Source: Breviolum minutum Mf 1.05b.01
Taxonomy: Eukaryota > Sar > Dinophyceae > Suessiales > Symbiodiniaceae
DNA length: 64,000 bases
Direction: 5' to 3'
Assembly (NCBI GenBank): GCA_000507305.1
Contig: DF240721.1
Span: forward strand, 40,722-104,721
In this document: in pieces, positions 15,401-23,100 of the stretch
Layout: the number at the start of each line of letters is the position of its first letter
Numbering within the stretch: the first letter of the stretch is position 1
The notes under the pieces: model-generated
The model's database searches: none
What the model saw: the letters and a program-made list of their open reading frames with translations, nothing else
Told to the model about the DNA's origin: nothing
Made by a program: the position numbers and the translations under genes

Positions 15401-16075
15401 TGATCTTGAACTGCCGAACTATCACCACCACGGTATTCATCACCCCAGGTAACGATCGTGCTATCTCCATGACACCACAACGCAAAGGCACCTTCTGTTG
15501 CTGCCAGTTGTGGTTGAAGTACCACAGCTGTAAGGCACTCTCCGTCCTCTATCTCTGCTTCTTCTAACGTTTGCTCAAAATTGACTAAGACTCGATTCTT
15601 GGCAGTGATAAGTCTAAGGTGCATTTTTCCAAAGGCTTGTTGGGTCGCAGTCTTTAACTCTTGAAGCGTGGAAGAAGGCAGAAATGTGAGAAGTTCAGCA
15701 TGCCCATTCGGCAAAGCTACATTTATCTGAAGCATCGAGCTGAGAGGCTGAGAAGTCCTCAAAATCCTGACGACTCTTCAGAACATCAGCAAGGAATCTC
15801 CACTTCACACTTCGAGCCCAACAGATTCTTGTGTGGGTGTGTATGTGTGTGTGTGTGCGCGTATGTGTGCGCATGCTTCTGCGCAATAAATTTTGATAAG
15901 GGAATCCTCATCCTGCTAAGAATCCCTTGTTGTCAGAGCATTTTCTCCTCTGCCATGCAACTGATGGGGTTCGGCTGGAAGCCTATCTCTCCAATGGATG
16001 CAAACAGTTGCTTGGCACGTTCCCATTGACTGCTTCGGCCGCAAGCGGAGATTCCCAGGGTGAAGCAAGCGAGGT
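3475..16075 (-). CDS. Pentatricopeptide repeat (PPR) protein, at least 18 exons
   Basis: PPR proteins are helical-repeat RNA binders, usually acting on organelle transcripts. Exons on the minus strand, 5' to 3': 16075-15962, 14457-14380, 13539-13464, 12781-12717, 12457-12423, 12165-12056, 11247-11218, 10237-10151, 9223-9153, 8696-8590, 8293-8190, 7355-7268, 6483-6406, 5907-5821, 5424-5329, 4504-4444, 3838-3750, 3523-3475. Most joins keep frame and rebuild the motif across introns, e.g. VVTYNV+ALMSCSEKSGEW (11218/10237) and VTFVSVIS+ACEKGWQPLKAC (3750/3523). The core ISACEKGxxWQxAL recurs in nearly every repeat. Donors are GT, GC or GA. Joins after 12423, 12056, 8190 and 6406 are not fully resolved and small exons may be missing. 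Both gene ends are undefined. The family call is firm; the RNA target is unknown. Confidence 0.85.
4620..4742. mobile_element. Family B TIR element
   Basis: Family B ends are CTGG(T/C)CAAAT...ATTTGACCAG, with inner TTTCACCAACCTAG and GTGAGGTCG. This copy lies in the PPR intron 4505-5328. Confidence 0.85.
4832..4929. mobile_element. Family A TIR element
   Basis: Ends ACCCTCCCTGGAACTAAC and GTTAGTTTTCGG with inner TAGCACCTGAAA/TTGGTGCTATG, in the PPR intron 4505-5328. Family A consensus end is TACCCTCCCCGAAACTAAC. Non-coding, about 100 bp. Confidence 0.85.
5982..6070. mobile_element. Family B TIR element
   Basis: CTGGCCAAATTATGATATTT to GTGAGGTCGCCAGAATTTGACCA core; in the PPR intron 5908-6405. 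Confidence 0.85.
6599..6682. mobile_element. 84-bp TIR hairpin element with target duplication
   Basis: 22-bp perfect inverted ends (CTGGTTCCCTTAATAGGTGG...), flanked by AAAC on both sides. In the PPR intron 6484-7267. Confidence 0.9.
8335..8493. mobile_element. Family F TIR element filling most of an intron
   Basis: Perfect ends ACTTGGAGGATCAT/ATGATCCTCCAAGT. 159 bp of the 296-bp PPR intron 8294-8589. Core GGGGTCCCATAACCCCAGTT shared with 20003-20152. Confidence 0.93.
9433..9475. repeat. TA microsatellite
   Basis: Alternating T/A with one G interruption, in a PPR intron. Similar tracts lie at 13672-13700, 14797-14880, 28936-29022, 41317-41339 and 61504-61536. Confidence 0.9.
9798..9895. 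mobile_element. Family C TIR element
   Basis: Family C runs from (C)TAGTTGGTGGTTTCAACCC to TTTGAAACCACCACCTAG with inner GAAAAATAT and CATTTCCCCAAATAGGG. In the PPR intron 9224-10150. Confidence 0.9.
11622..11728. mobile_element. Family D TIR element
   Basis: Family D ends are CTACTGTTGATGGAAGAAAT and its inverse. Here the inner ATCCTGCACCA/GGTGCAGGAT also pairs. In the PPR intron 11248-12055. Confidence 0.9.
11726..11823. mobile_element. Family C TIR element fused to a family-D element
   Basis: AGTTGGTGGTTTCAACCCAT to TTGAATTCACCACC. Starts at the last bases of the D element 11622-11728, so the two sit back to back in the PPR intron 11248-12055. Confidence 0.85.
14014..14122. mobile_element. 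Family A-like TIR element, diverged
   Basis: ACACTCCCTGAAACTAACA at one end and TTCAGGGGCGAACTGTTAGTT at the other; in the PPR intron 13540-14379. Confidence 0.6.
14567..14676. mobile_element. Family B TIR element with 6-bp target duplication
   Basis: CTGGTCAAAT...ATTTGACCAG ends, flanked on both sides by AAGTAT (14561-14566, 14677-14682). In the PPR intron that also holds the RCC1-like gene. Confidence 0.93.
14968..15762 (-). CDS. Ubiquitin-like domain plus RCC1-type repeat protein, partial, nested in a PPR intron
   Basis: A continuous frame starts at 15762, with an alternative Met at 15732 (MLQINVALPNGHAELL) opening a ubiquitin-like fold of about 80 residues. At least four RCC1/HERC-like repeats follow, of the type VTWGxxxxGGDSSAVQDQL, each preceded by GAFAAxLxDGS. 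Dinoflagellate genomes carry many such fusions, often labelled HERC-like, but no HECT ligase domain is visible here and I infer none. The frame crosses an 82-base gap (15101-15182), so repeat number is unknown, and stops soon after AVQAQ near 14970, so the 3' end is truncated or spliced. It lies wholly inside the PPR intron between exons 16075-15962 and 14457-14380 and shows no intron of its own. Confidence 0.75.
   Translation of the reverse strand: MRTSQPLSSMLQINVALPNGHAELLTFLPSSTLQELKTATQQAFGKMHLRLITAKNRVLVNFEQTLEEAEIEDGECLTAVVLQPQLAATEGAFALWCHGDSTIVTWGDEYRGGDSSAVQDQLKSVRKIQATGGAFAATLADGSVVTWGLANEGGDSSAVRDQLRGVQQIQVTVGAFAAILPDGSVLTVGPCKRXXXXXXXXXXXXXXXXXXXXXXXXXXXXGHLYGAFAAILEDGSVVTWGDAQYGGDSSAVQAQIMFSICIDV
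15101..15182. other. Assembly gap (82 N)
   Basis: Run of unknown bases inside the RCC1-repeat region. Near-identical repeats on both sides probably caused the gap, so its true length and repeat number are uncertain. Confidence 0.99.
15836..15874. repeat. GT-rich microsatellite
   Basis: Imperfect TGTGTG array with GC steps between the 5' end of the RCC1-like gene and the PPR exon 16075-15962. Confidence 0.8.
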
Positions 16076-16079
16076 CTAA

Positions 16080-17100
16080 GGCCTTCCAACCTTGAGGGGG
16101 GTGTTGGGCTGTTGGTTTTTGGGTGGGCCGTTGTTGATGATAGGTCCATAGATTTTTGATCGTTCACTTTGGCAGCATCGAAAATTCATGAACCACCACC
16201 ACCACCACCCAAAAAAAGACGGAGGTCAAAGTGCTAGAAGCCCTACCCTAAAGCCTGAAACCATGTCAGTATTTGCATGGCATTTACAGCAGGTCATGAG
16301 CTGCTGATTGAAACCTATGACGTGCCATGAGTTAGTTTTGCATGCTTTCCATCAAAGACAGACTTCTAAAGAACCAGGGAACGAGCAGACTGCACTGCCT
16401 TCAGAACTGCAATTATCATGTCCTCAGTGGAACAGGAACATGACCAAGCAAAAGAAGAAATGAGAAATAAGAACAACTAGCCTATAAAAGCCCACCTTCA
16501 CCTCCACCACTACAAATAGCAGCCTACGACAATTACAAACAAAATCATACAAAAACTATCAAAAAATATAGGGAGTCTCGTTCTGCAAACTTAAAACCTC
16601 AACCCCAAAAAAACAACCAACAACTAACAACCAACAACCATCCGGACCTTCCAAAAAAAAAACAACCCATGGATCTCAACCCACCCTCCCCCAGTCCCTC
16701 TGCCCCAACCATGCAGGACTCCACATCACCACGAAGCCGAAGCAATCTGAGAAGTTGTTTCAGATGTGAAGAGCGAAGCCTGGGAAGAAATCAACAGGAG
16801 AACGACTACCCCTTCCATCATACGATGATAAGGTGTATCGATGGGATCCCTAGGAGTCATAGAGATCTGTTGAAAGTTGAAAGTGGATATATATTTTTTG
16901 GTGGCAGTCATGAAGATATATGACTGCAGCTTGATTGAAACAAAGGGCTGCAACATGGTTTTTTTGATCGCTGTGCGAGTCTGAAATCAACATCTTTAGC
17001 TAGTCCTACCATCCCAACATCAACCAATGTTTCATACATGAATGAATACATGGTTAAGGTTCAGGTTGGCGGTTTTATAGTGGTTGTATATACTACCCTA
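16080..17100. other. No gene established; G-poor tract
   Basis: A stretch at about 16480-16670 is almost free of G on the plus strand (A/C-rich, with ACCAACAACCAACAAC-like repeats) after a TATAAAAG. No exon was recognised. Confidence 0.5.
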
Positions 17101-17104
17101 GGAG

Positions 17105-17330
17105 TCACTCCAACGCCAACTGGGAGCTTTTCCCGGCAGAAGTACACCAACCTGAATCACCTACAAACCATTGACAGGGGGAGCCTTTCCCAAGCACTTC
17201 GGCTATGCCGTTGAGAAGCAATGGCTCTAAGACTTCAGCAAGCTCATGGCATGCTCCCTTCGCTACTTTGTTGCGAAGCAACCGAATGGCACTGCTGTTG
17301 TCCTGCGCTTGGTCGTTGGTCACTTGCCGT
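17105..17330 (-). CDS. Candidate exon, unidentified
   Basis: Minus strand SAIRLLRNKVAKGACHELAE, then VLEPLLLNGIAEVLGKGSPC and a GT donor; a helical, coding-like segment between the PPR and cyclic-nucleotide genes. It could be a 5' PPR-gene exon or part of a separate gene. Confidence 0.4.
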
Positions 17331-17387
17331 TTCTCTGCTTGGCTTTGTGGGTGTGTGTTTGAGCGCCTGCGCGACATGCAAATAGAC

Positions 17388-17388
17388 G

Positions 17389-17420
<32 letters not shown>

Positions 17421-17442
17421 GTGTATATATATATATATTTTT
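17388..17442. repeat. GTATAT hexanucleotide microsatellite
   Basis: Tandem GTATAT units grading into TA, beside the candidate exon at 17105-17330. Confidence 0.85.
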
Positions 17443-17689
17443 TTATTTTCAATATAAATGCGTTCTAATTTTGAAAAAATGCAATGTGTCTTGAAACGTT
17501 TATACACAGGCGATGACAGGCGCATTAAATTTCCGTGCCCGAATGAAAACATCTAAAGGCCTGTACTATAAGCATGCCAAACCGCAGATCGACTGGTGTC
17601 ACCTCTGTGCTGAATTCTGCACTGGCAACATGGCGTGGCACTGTCCCCATTGGAGTCGTATGCCATACCCCGGCCCACCCGAACACTTG

Positions 17690-17815
17690 AGTCCAAAAAT
17701 GCGGCCTGGGTGAGGTTAGTTTCACCACCAAAGCTGGTGTTTTTGTCGAGTGATTCTCCACGCGTCTTTGAGGTGTGTTTGTTGTTGCTCCCGAACATCC
17801 TGCCAAAGAACAACT
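17690..17815 (-). CDS. Candidate exon, unidentified
   Basis: Minus strand MFGSNNKHTSKTRGESLDKN then TSFGGETNLTQAAFL. Open, hydrophilic, no recognised motif. Confidence 0.3.
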
Positions 17816-17929
17816 TGGACCTTCAAAATGTTCAAGGTAAATCATATATATAATATATATATAAATATAACTTCGGTTTCGGCCCATTGGCCCATTCTCA
17901 TGCCAACCTTTGTGCAACACCCCTTCCTA

Positions 17930-18045
17930 CATGGCTGCTCGTTGAAGTTAGCTGGATCTGCTTGGAACCATGTGAACTTAGCAAGTGATCTACACTCCAT
18001 GAAACCAAGACTGGTAGCTTCAATCAAGCCCTCTCGAACCTTCAA
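17930..18045 (-). CDS. Candidate exon, unidentified
   Basis: Minus strand VREGLIEATSLGFMECRSLA then KFTWFQADPANFNEQ. Coding-like; may belong with the candidates at 17.1-17.8 and 18.6 kb. Confidence 0.35.
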
Positions 18046-18589
18046 CCTCTATCTGTCCAGGTCTTTTTTTTGAAATTTCAGCCAGGATAAACTAAGGTAT
18101 TCATGGCCCCCAAGGTATTCATGAAAACCCACGTGATGTCCGCAAACTGCACCTCCAGATTCAGAAACACCTGGCATGAGATGCAATGTTTTTCATGCCT
18201 CATCTGGTGGACAGATAATCTGATGGTTGAAGCTTCCGCAACTCAGTTGGAGGCTGGTACATCGTTTTTCCCATTGTTATAATTCACAGGGTGTTTGGTA
18301 GAAAACAAATGGGAAGAAAGGATTGGACCGCCATCAACAGTGACAGGCAATATGGGGAATGAGCTTACGAGGCATTCCGCGGAGTGTACTGATTCGGACA
18401 AACAGAAACAGCACAGTTGACAAAAGATTCATAGAAAGCTTGAACAGACTTCAACCGTCATCAATCGTCACATCCACGCCCACCACCAGATTCTGAGAGT
18501 GACATGGACTCCACATCTTACCTCCCAGTTCTCTTTCTCCTTGTAAAAGCATATGCAGTAATTGCGCAAAACCTGTTTTCTCTCGAGTT

Positions 18590-18720
18590 TACCACCCTGG
18601 AACACCCTGCCCAAGACGCCTGCAGGTCCTTTTGTAGTTCCAGGTTGGTAGAAGTTAGCAATACTTCGCCTGGCTGCCACGCATGAAAAAGGTTGACCGC
18701 TGCAAATGAAGACTCCTGGA
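18590..18720 (-). CDS. Candidate exon, unidentified
   Basis: Minus strand SSFAAVNLFHAWQPGEVLLT then STNLELQKDLQASWAG. A second frame is also open. No motif recognised. Confidence 0.35.
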
Positions 18721-18980
18721 ACCTTCTTGGAACCCATCCATAATACCCTCCTTGTTTCAAGCTTTGAAAATCCCAAAATCAAGGACTTGATGTCTCATCA
18801 CTACCGCCCTGGCAACCAAAGTTTACACTTCACTCCTGTAGAAACTATATGATACTCTTGTACAAACTCATACAAACTTATACCCTGGTCTCAAGAGCAT
18901 CTTAGTTGAATACCACTTTTCCAAATTTGTTGGTCCACGAATGTACTTTTAAAAAAAAACTGTTGGAAAGTATCCACACT

Positions 18981-19085
18981 ATCATGGGGAATCAAAAGGT
19001 ATCCCCCGCAATGCCTGGTTAATAATCCCTTTTCAGAGGCCTTTAATTCCTGCGGTACCGCGGTATCCTCAGATTCCCCATGACA
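18981..19085. mobile_element. TIR hairpin element, single copy here (family J)
   Basis: CATGGGGAATC...GATTCCCCATG with inner AGGTATCCCCCGC/GCGGTATCCT. Confidence 0.8.
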
Positions 19086-19087
19086 TC

Positions 19088-19212
19088 TGGTTGTTTAATT
19101 GGGATCCTTATTTCATGATTTATGAAATAATCCCTATATAACTGGGTAGATTTAGATTTTTAATTTCATCCCCCTAAAAAAAAATATACTCCACAAACAA
19201 ATAACCCAACCA
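19088..19212. mobile_element. Family H TIR element
   Basis: TGGTTGTTTAATTGGGATCC to AAATAACCCAACCA. Directly abuts the hairpin element 18981-19085. Confidence 0.8.
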
Positions 19213-19249
19213 GGGTCAACTGGGCACCAGTCAACTCATATCAACTGCT

Positions 19250-19392
19250 CATCTATCCGGATTCCCCCATGCCTGGGATCGCACAAATAATTGATCTCCT
19301 GTAGTTGGCTCAAGGGCCCCAACCTCACCAGCCAGCAGGGATGGCAGGTGGCCACAAGTGTTGCCGCCGGCAAGGTACATCCTAGAAATAAA
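19250..19392 (-). CDS. Candidate exon in a duplicated segment
   Basis: After TAGGATG the minus strand reads YLAGGNTCGHLPSLLAGEVG then ALEPTTGDQLFVRSQAW. The same acceptor and exon start recur in the second copy at 19430-19522, which fits a misassembled duplicate of one exon. Confidence 0.35.
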
Positions 19393-19522
19393 TTTAACAT
19401 CCTTGGGAACCCCCCCCCCCNCNCNNACTTNACCAGCCTAGCAGGGATGGCAGGTGGCCACAAGTGTTGCCGCCGGCAAGGTACATCCTGAATAAGTTAA
19501 CATCCTGGAACCCCCCNCCCCC
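19326..19522. repeat. Direct duplication around ambiguous bases, probable misassembly
   Basis: A segment of about 95 bp starting CCAGCCAGCAGGGATGGCAG (19328-19420) recurs at 19430-19522 with small differences, and the copies are separated by mixed N and C. This fits two overlapping contig ends joined by the assembler. Confidence 0.8.
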
Positions 19523-19725
19523 AAAAAACAAGGGATTGTTTTTTCTTTTGGTTCAAATGATTTTGCCGGAGGTCAATTCTTAGGCGAACTGTTCGTTACT
19601 TTTCCAGGGTATATAGGTTGGATGTGTCGGGATCCACCCATCCTCCTGGGGCAGGTCAGTTCCCAACCTTTGCCATATCTTGGCATCGACTCGGTGTTTT
19701 TTTTGGTAACTCCAGAAACGGTTTT

Positions 19726-19824
19726 CTAGTTGGTGGTTTAAACCCCTTTGAAAAATATTAGTCAAATTGGATCATTTCCCCAGGTAAGGGTTGAAAATAA
19801 AAAATATTTCAAGCCACCACCTAG
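19726..19824. mobile_element. Family C TIR element
   Basis: CTAGTTGGTGGTTTAAACCC to CAAGCCACCACCTAG; TTTT on both outer sides may be the target duplication. Confidence 0.9.
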
Positions 19825-20002
19825 TTTTGATGTTTTTTTGGTGTTGCTTCGACTTATCAAAAACGGATCCTCTGCACAAAAAAGATATAGGAAAAATTTG
19901 TACACATGTGGGATCTAAATTTGTTGTCAGGAGGCAGGAAAAACATCTGAAAAACTCTAAAGATTCGAAACTCTTTGGATACCCTGTAATAGTTCACAAA
20001 GA

Positions 20003-20152
20003 TACTCGGAGGATCATCCCACTTAGTAAGTAGTTAGTAATCCCCATGTATAAGCCATTTAGGCCATTTGGAAGGGGTCCCATAACCCCAGTTAGGGGAC
20101 AACAACTAACCATGGCTATTAACCACTGAGAAACTGGGATGATCCTCCAAGT
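20003..20152. mobile_element. Family F TIR element
   Basis: TACTCGGAGGATCATCCCAC to GGGATGATCCTCCAAGT; long identical core with the copy at 8.3 kb. Just 3' of exon 20235-20194. Confidence 0.93.
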
Positions 20153-20193
20153 GGGGGTGTTCCATCGAACACCGACTCCTAAAAATCTGATTC

Positions 20194-23100
20194 AAGAAAC
20201 ATGCGTTCGAAGGCAGCTCGCTTCAAGAGAAGAACCTCGCAGAAAATTTTCCATCTTGGTAGATCCGTACAAGGGGAACTGAAAGGAGATACCTGAATGA
20301 GATATTCTTATATAGATCTTTAGGAGAATATGACTGAGATTTATAGATGTATGATGTGTATTATCAATTTATCATGTAGATGTATGTTGATTTATGTGGG
20401 TATATTCTGGCTATGACATGTGCCTACATACGGTACGTCTGTTGGTTCGAGGACTTTTCTTGGCTGAAGAGTGTGTACATAGACACATAATCTAATGATC
20501 ATCAGGATGCACCATGAAGTCTCACATGTTGGGTTTTGAGATAAACCTCCATGAGGATACCCTATCCACGTGTTTTACCATCTTTGATTACATTTTGGAC
20601 AAAGGGCTATCTCTTCAACCTGCTGCCACTTAACCCATAAAAGCAAAATGTCGTTCTGCATTGAAATTTTATCTTTGGTGAAAGCCATTCATGCCGAGCA
20701 CGCTTTTATCAGCATACATCGGCCACCGCCCAAACCCAAGCAACAGGTAGAAGCCACCTCCACTTTGGTGACAGCACGCACCGTCGCAGAGCGCCGTGTC
20801 TTCTCAAGCAATGCCTGCAAGGCACACGTCCGTCACAACTCCGAAGGGGACGTTTGGATCTCATGCAATTCACCTGTTCCAAATGCAAGGCCAGTCTTGG
20901 GAGTCGAATTTGGTATGTCGACATCGGAAGCATCGTTTGCATCATTTTTTCAGGCTGTGAGGTCGGCACCTGACCTGTTGGGCATTCAAAGAAAATGGAT
21001 CCAGTTGGATGGGAAAGTGAACTGGGATGGGCTCATTTCTACACAATACTGTTGATGGAAGAAATCCCAAACAACCACCTGGGATGTTTTTTTTAAAAAA
21101 AAAACTGTAAATATTGGGATAAACTACCAACCTCAACTGGTTAGCCGGATTTCTGAAGCATCGACAGTATGACAGTAATGACCTCTTCCCATCCCTTTCC
21201 CAGGCAATGCTGGGCTGGAAACCTCGAAAAAAAAGTCACTCTCCGTCACCAACCCTGAATTTTCAACAGACCTTCTCGCCAAACATGTCTCCGGCATGAC
21301 ATCGGCGATGCTCCTGCGAAACACTACGAATATGGCTTAGAGCGGACGCTATTAGACCTACTATATACCCTCTAGTAAGCTAACATAGCAAGGGAATATC
21401 TCCATTTTCAACAGGAAATACATCTTCATTCAGGGTCCGTTTTCCAGCCAAATATCTTAGTTTACCTGAAAAACTAGGCTACTGAGAAAAAATGTTATAA
21501 AAACTGATGGGTGGAAAATACCGAAGCTTGGCGCGAAAGGGTACTTGTGCCACTTTGTATTGGTCTATGTTACCAGTACCTGAAACCAAACGGCTCAAAC
21601 AAGACTCGGATGAACCAAACACAGCCGAGCTGAGCAGCCACATATATGACTCTCAAAGATTCAATGACTAAGTCCAATTGCATACAAATGTGTTACCCAT
21701 ATGGTGTTTTTGCTAAACTCTAATTGTCTACACTCTCCTGCAGGCTACATCACCATGCCTACTGCTGTGTCGATATATGAGTTACGGACAAAATTTGGTC
21801 GTGGCGAAGGGACATCCTTAAGTAGGCTTGGGCCCCTATCGGTTTTGCAGTTATGGCAGCACATGGCAACCCTCTATTTCCACCACTCCTGCACATCATC
21901 CTTGCCCGTTTGGACCTCAACCACCTGGATACCCCAAAAGTCACAGAAATCACGGGAGATTCGGACTCTGTAAACCACATCGGGTGGATGTGGAAATTCA
22001 TGGTCCGTAACATCAGGTTCCATCCATTTTTACCATATCTTACCCCTCACTGTTGTCATTTATATACATCACAAATATCAAATATCTAAGCTTTCAACGC
22101 AGGTGCCCTCCAGGATCACATAGAATCTGGCCGGGCAAATGGAGCTCGGAGCGCTTTAAATGTCTAACAATATCGAATTAGAAATCATCAGCAGGTGCGA
22201 CACTCAACTTACAATGATAACAAATGTTGGATCAAGTACTGTTGGATCAGGTTCGTAAAAGTCAGTCAACCTACAATGAACTCAACCTGCATTGTTGTAT
22301 TGACCTCGTGGTTAAAAACAGTGACAAGGCCACCAAAGAAGAAACATGGACCACAACAACAAAAAAAGACACGACAAGTGTTCATCCTACATCATCCGCC
22401 GTCATCCCTGATTTAAAATAAAACTTCAAAGTCCCACCCCCTAAAAACTCCAGGGATCCAAACTCATCTCCATTATCCCCTTGCTTCACTATGTCCTGTG
22501 GCTGTCTGGCTAGTGGCTGGCGGCTGGTGTTCATATGTCTAGTAGCAACGATGTGAAAACTAACAAGTTTCTCAAGATATGGAGATAATCTACCTGGATT
22601 CATAAACAGCCAACCTCTAACATACCTCAAAAAATAACAGCTGTCTCTCCAGTGCTTCTTAGTGAGGCCTTATTTCTAGCACAGGTTTCAGGATAAGACC
22701 CTTGTCCTCGCCCGAGTCGAAGACCTTGGTCATCAACCTGGAACCCCCCCCCCGACATGTCACCCACTCAACCAGTCAACCAAAACGGACCAACCTGCAG
22801 TAACTGTTGATGCTTCAGAAATCCCAAGGCCCAACCACCTTTTGGAGGTTTAAAAAAAAACGTCGTGAATAATGGGATAAACGGATAAACTACCAAACCT
22901 CAAGTGGTGTTCGCCGGATTTCTTCCAAGCCAAGCTACGCATCAGCGAGTTGAGAAATCTGCTCGTCGCTGAGGGTTTCCAGCATCGCTGACCGTCGCAA
23001 GCAAGCCTGCACAGAGCTACCGCTTCAAAGCAGTCCTAGAAACAAAACCTGGGCCATTGCGGATTGGGTCCCGGCTCTAGATATTTCTCGGGTCAAACAA

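Noticed and set aside
19306..19315. TTGGCTCAAG on the plus strand, resembling the spliced leader
   Set aside because: No plus-strand gene follows, and the minus strand has a candidate exon across it; probably chance.
20648..21055. 135-residue plus-strand open frame
   Set aside because: The same DNA on the minus strand holds the cyclic-nucleotide exon ALLEKTRRSATVRAVTKVE with perfect splice edges.
21828..22089. Plus-strand frame starting MAAHGNPLF
   Set aside because: Overlaps the minus exon VVEVQTGKDDVQ (21924-21889), which fits its neighbours in phase and family.
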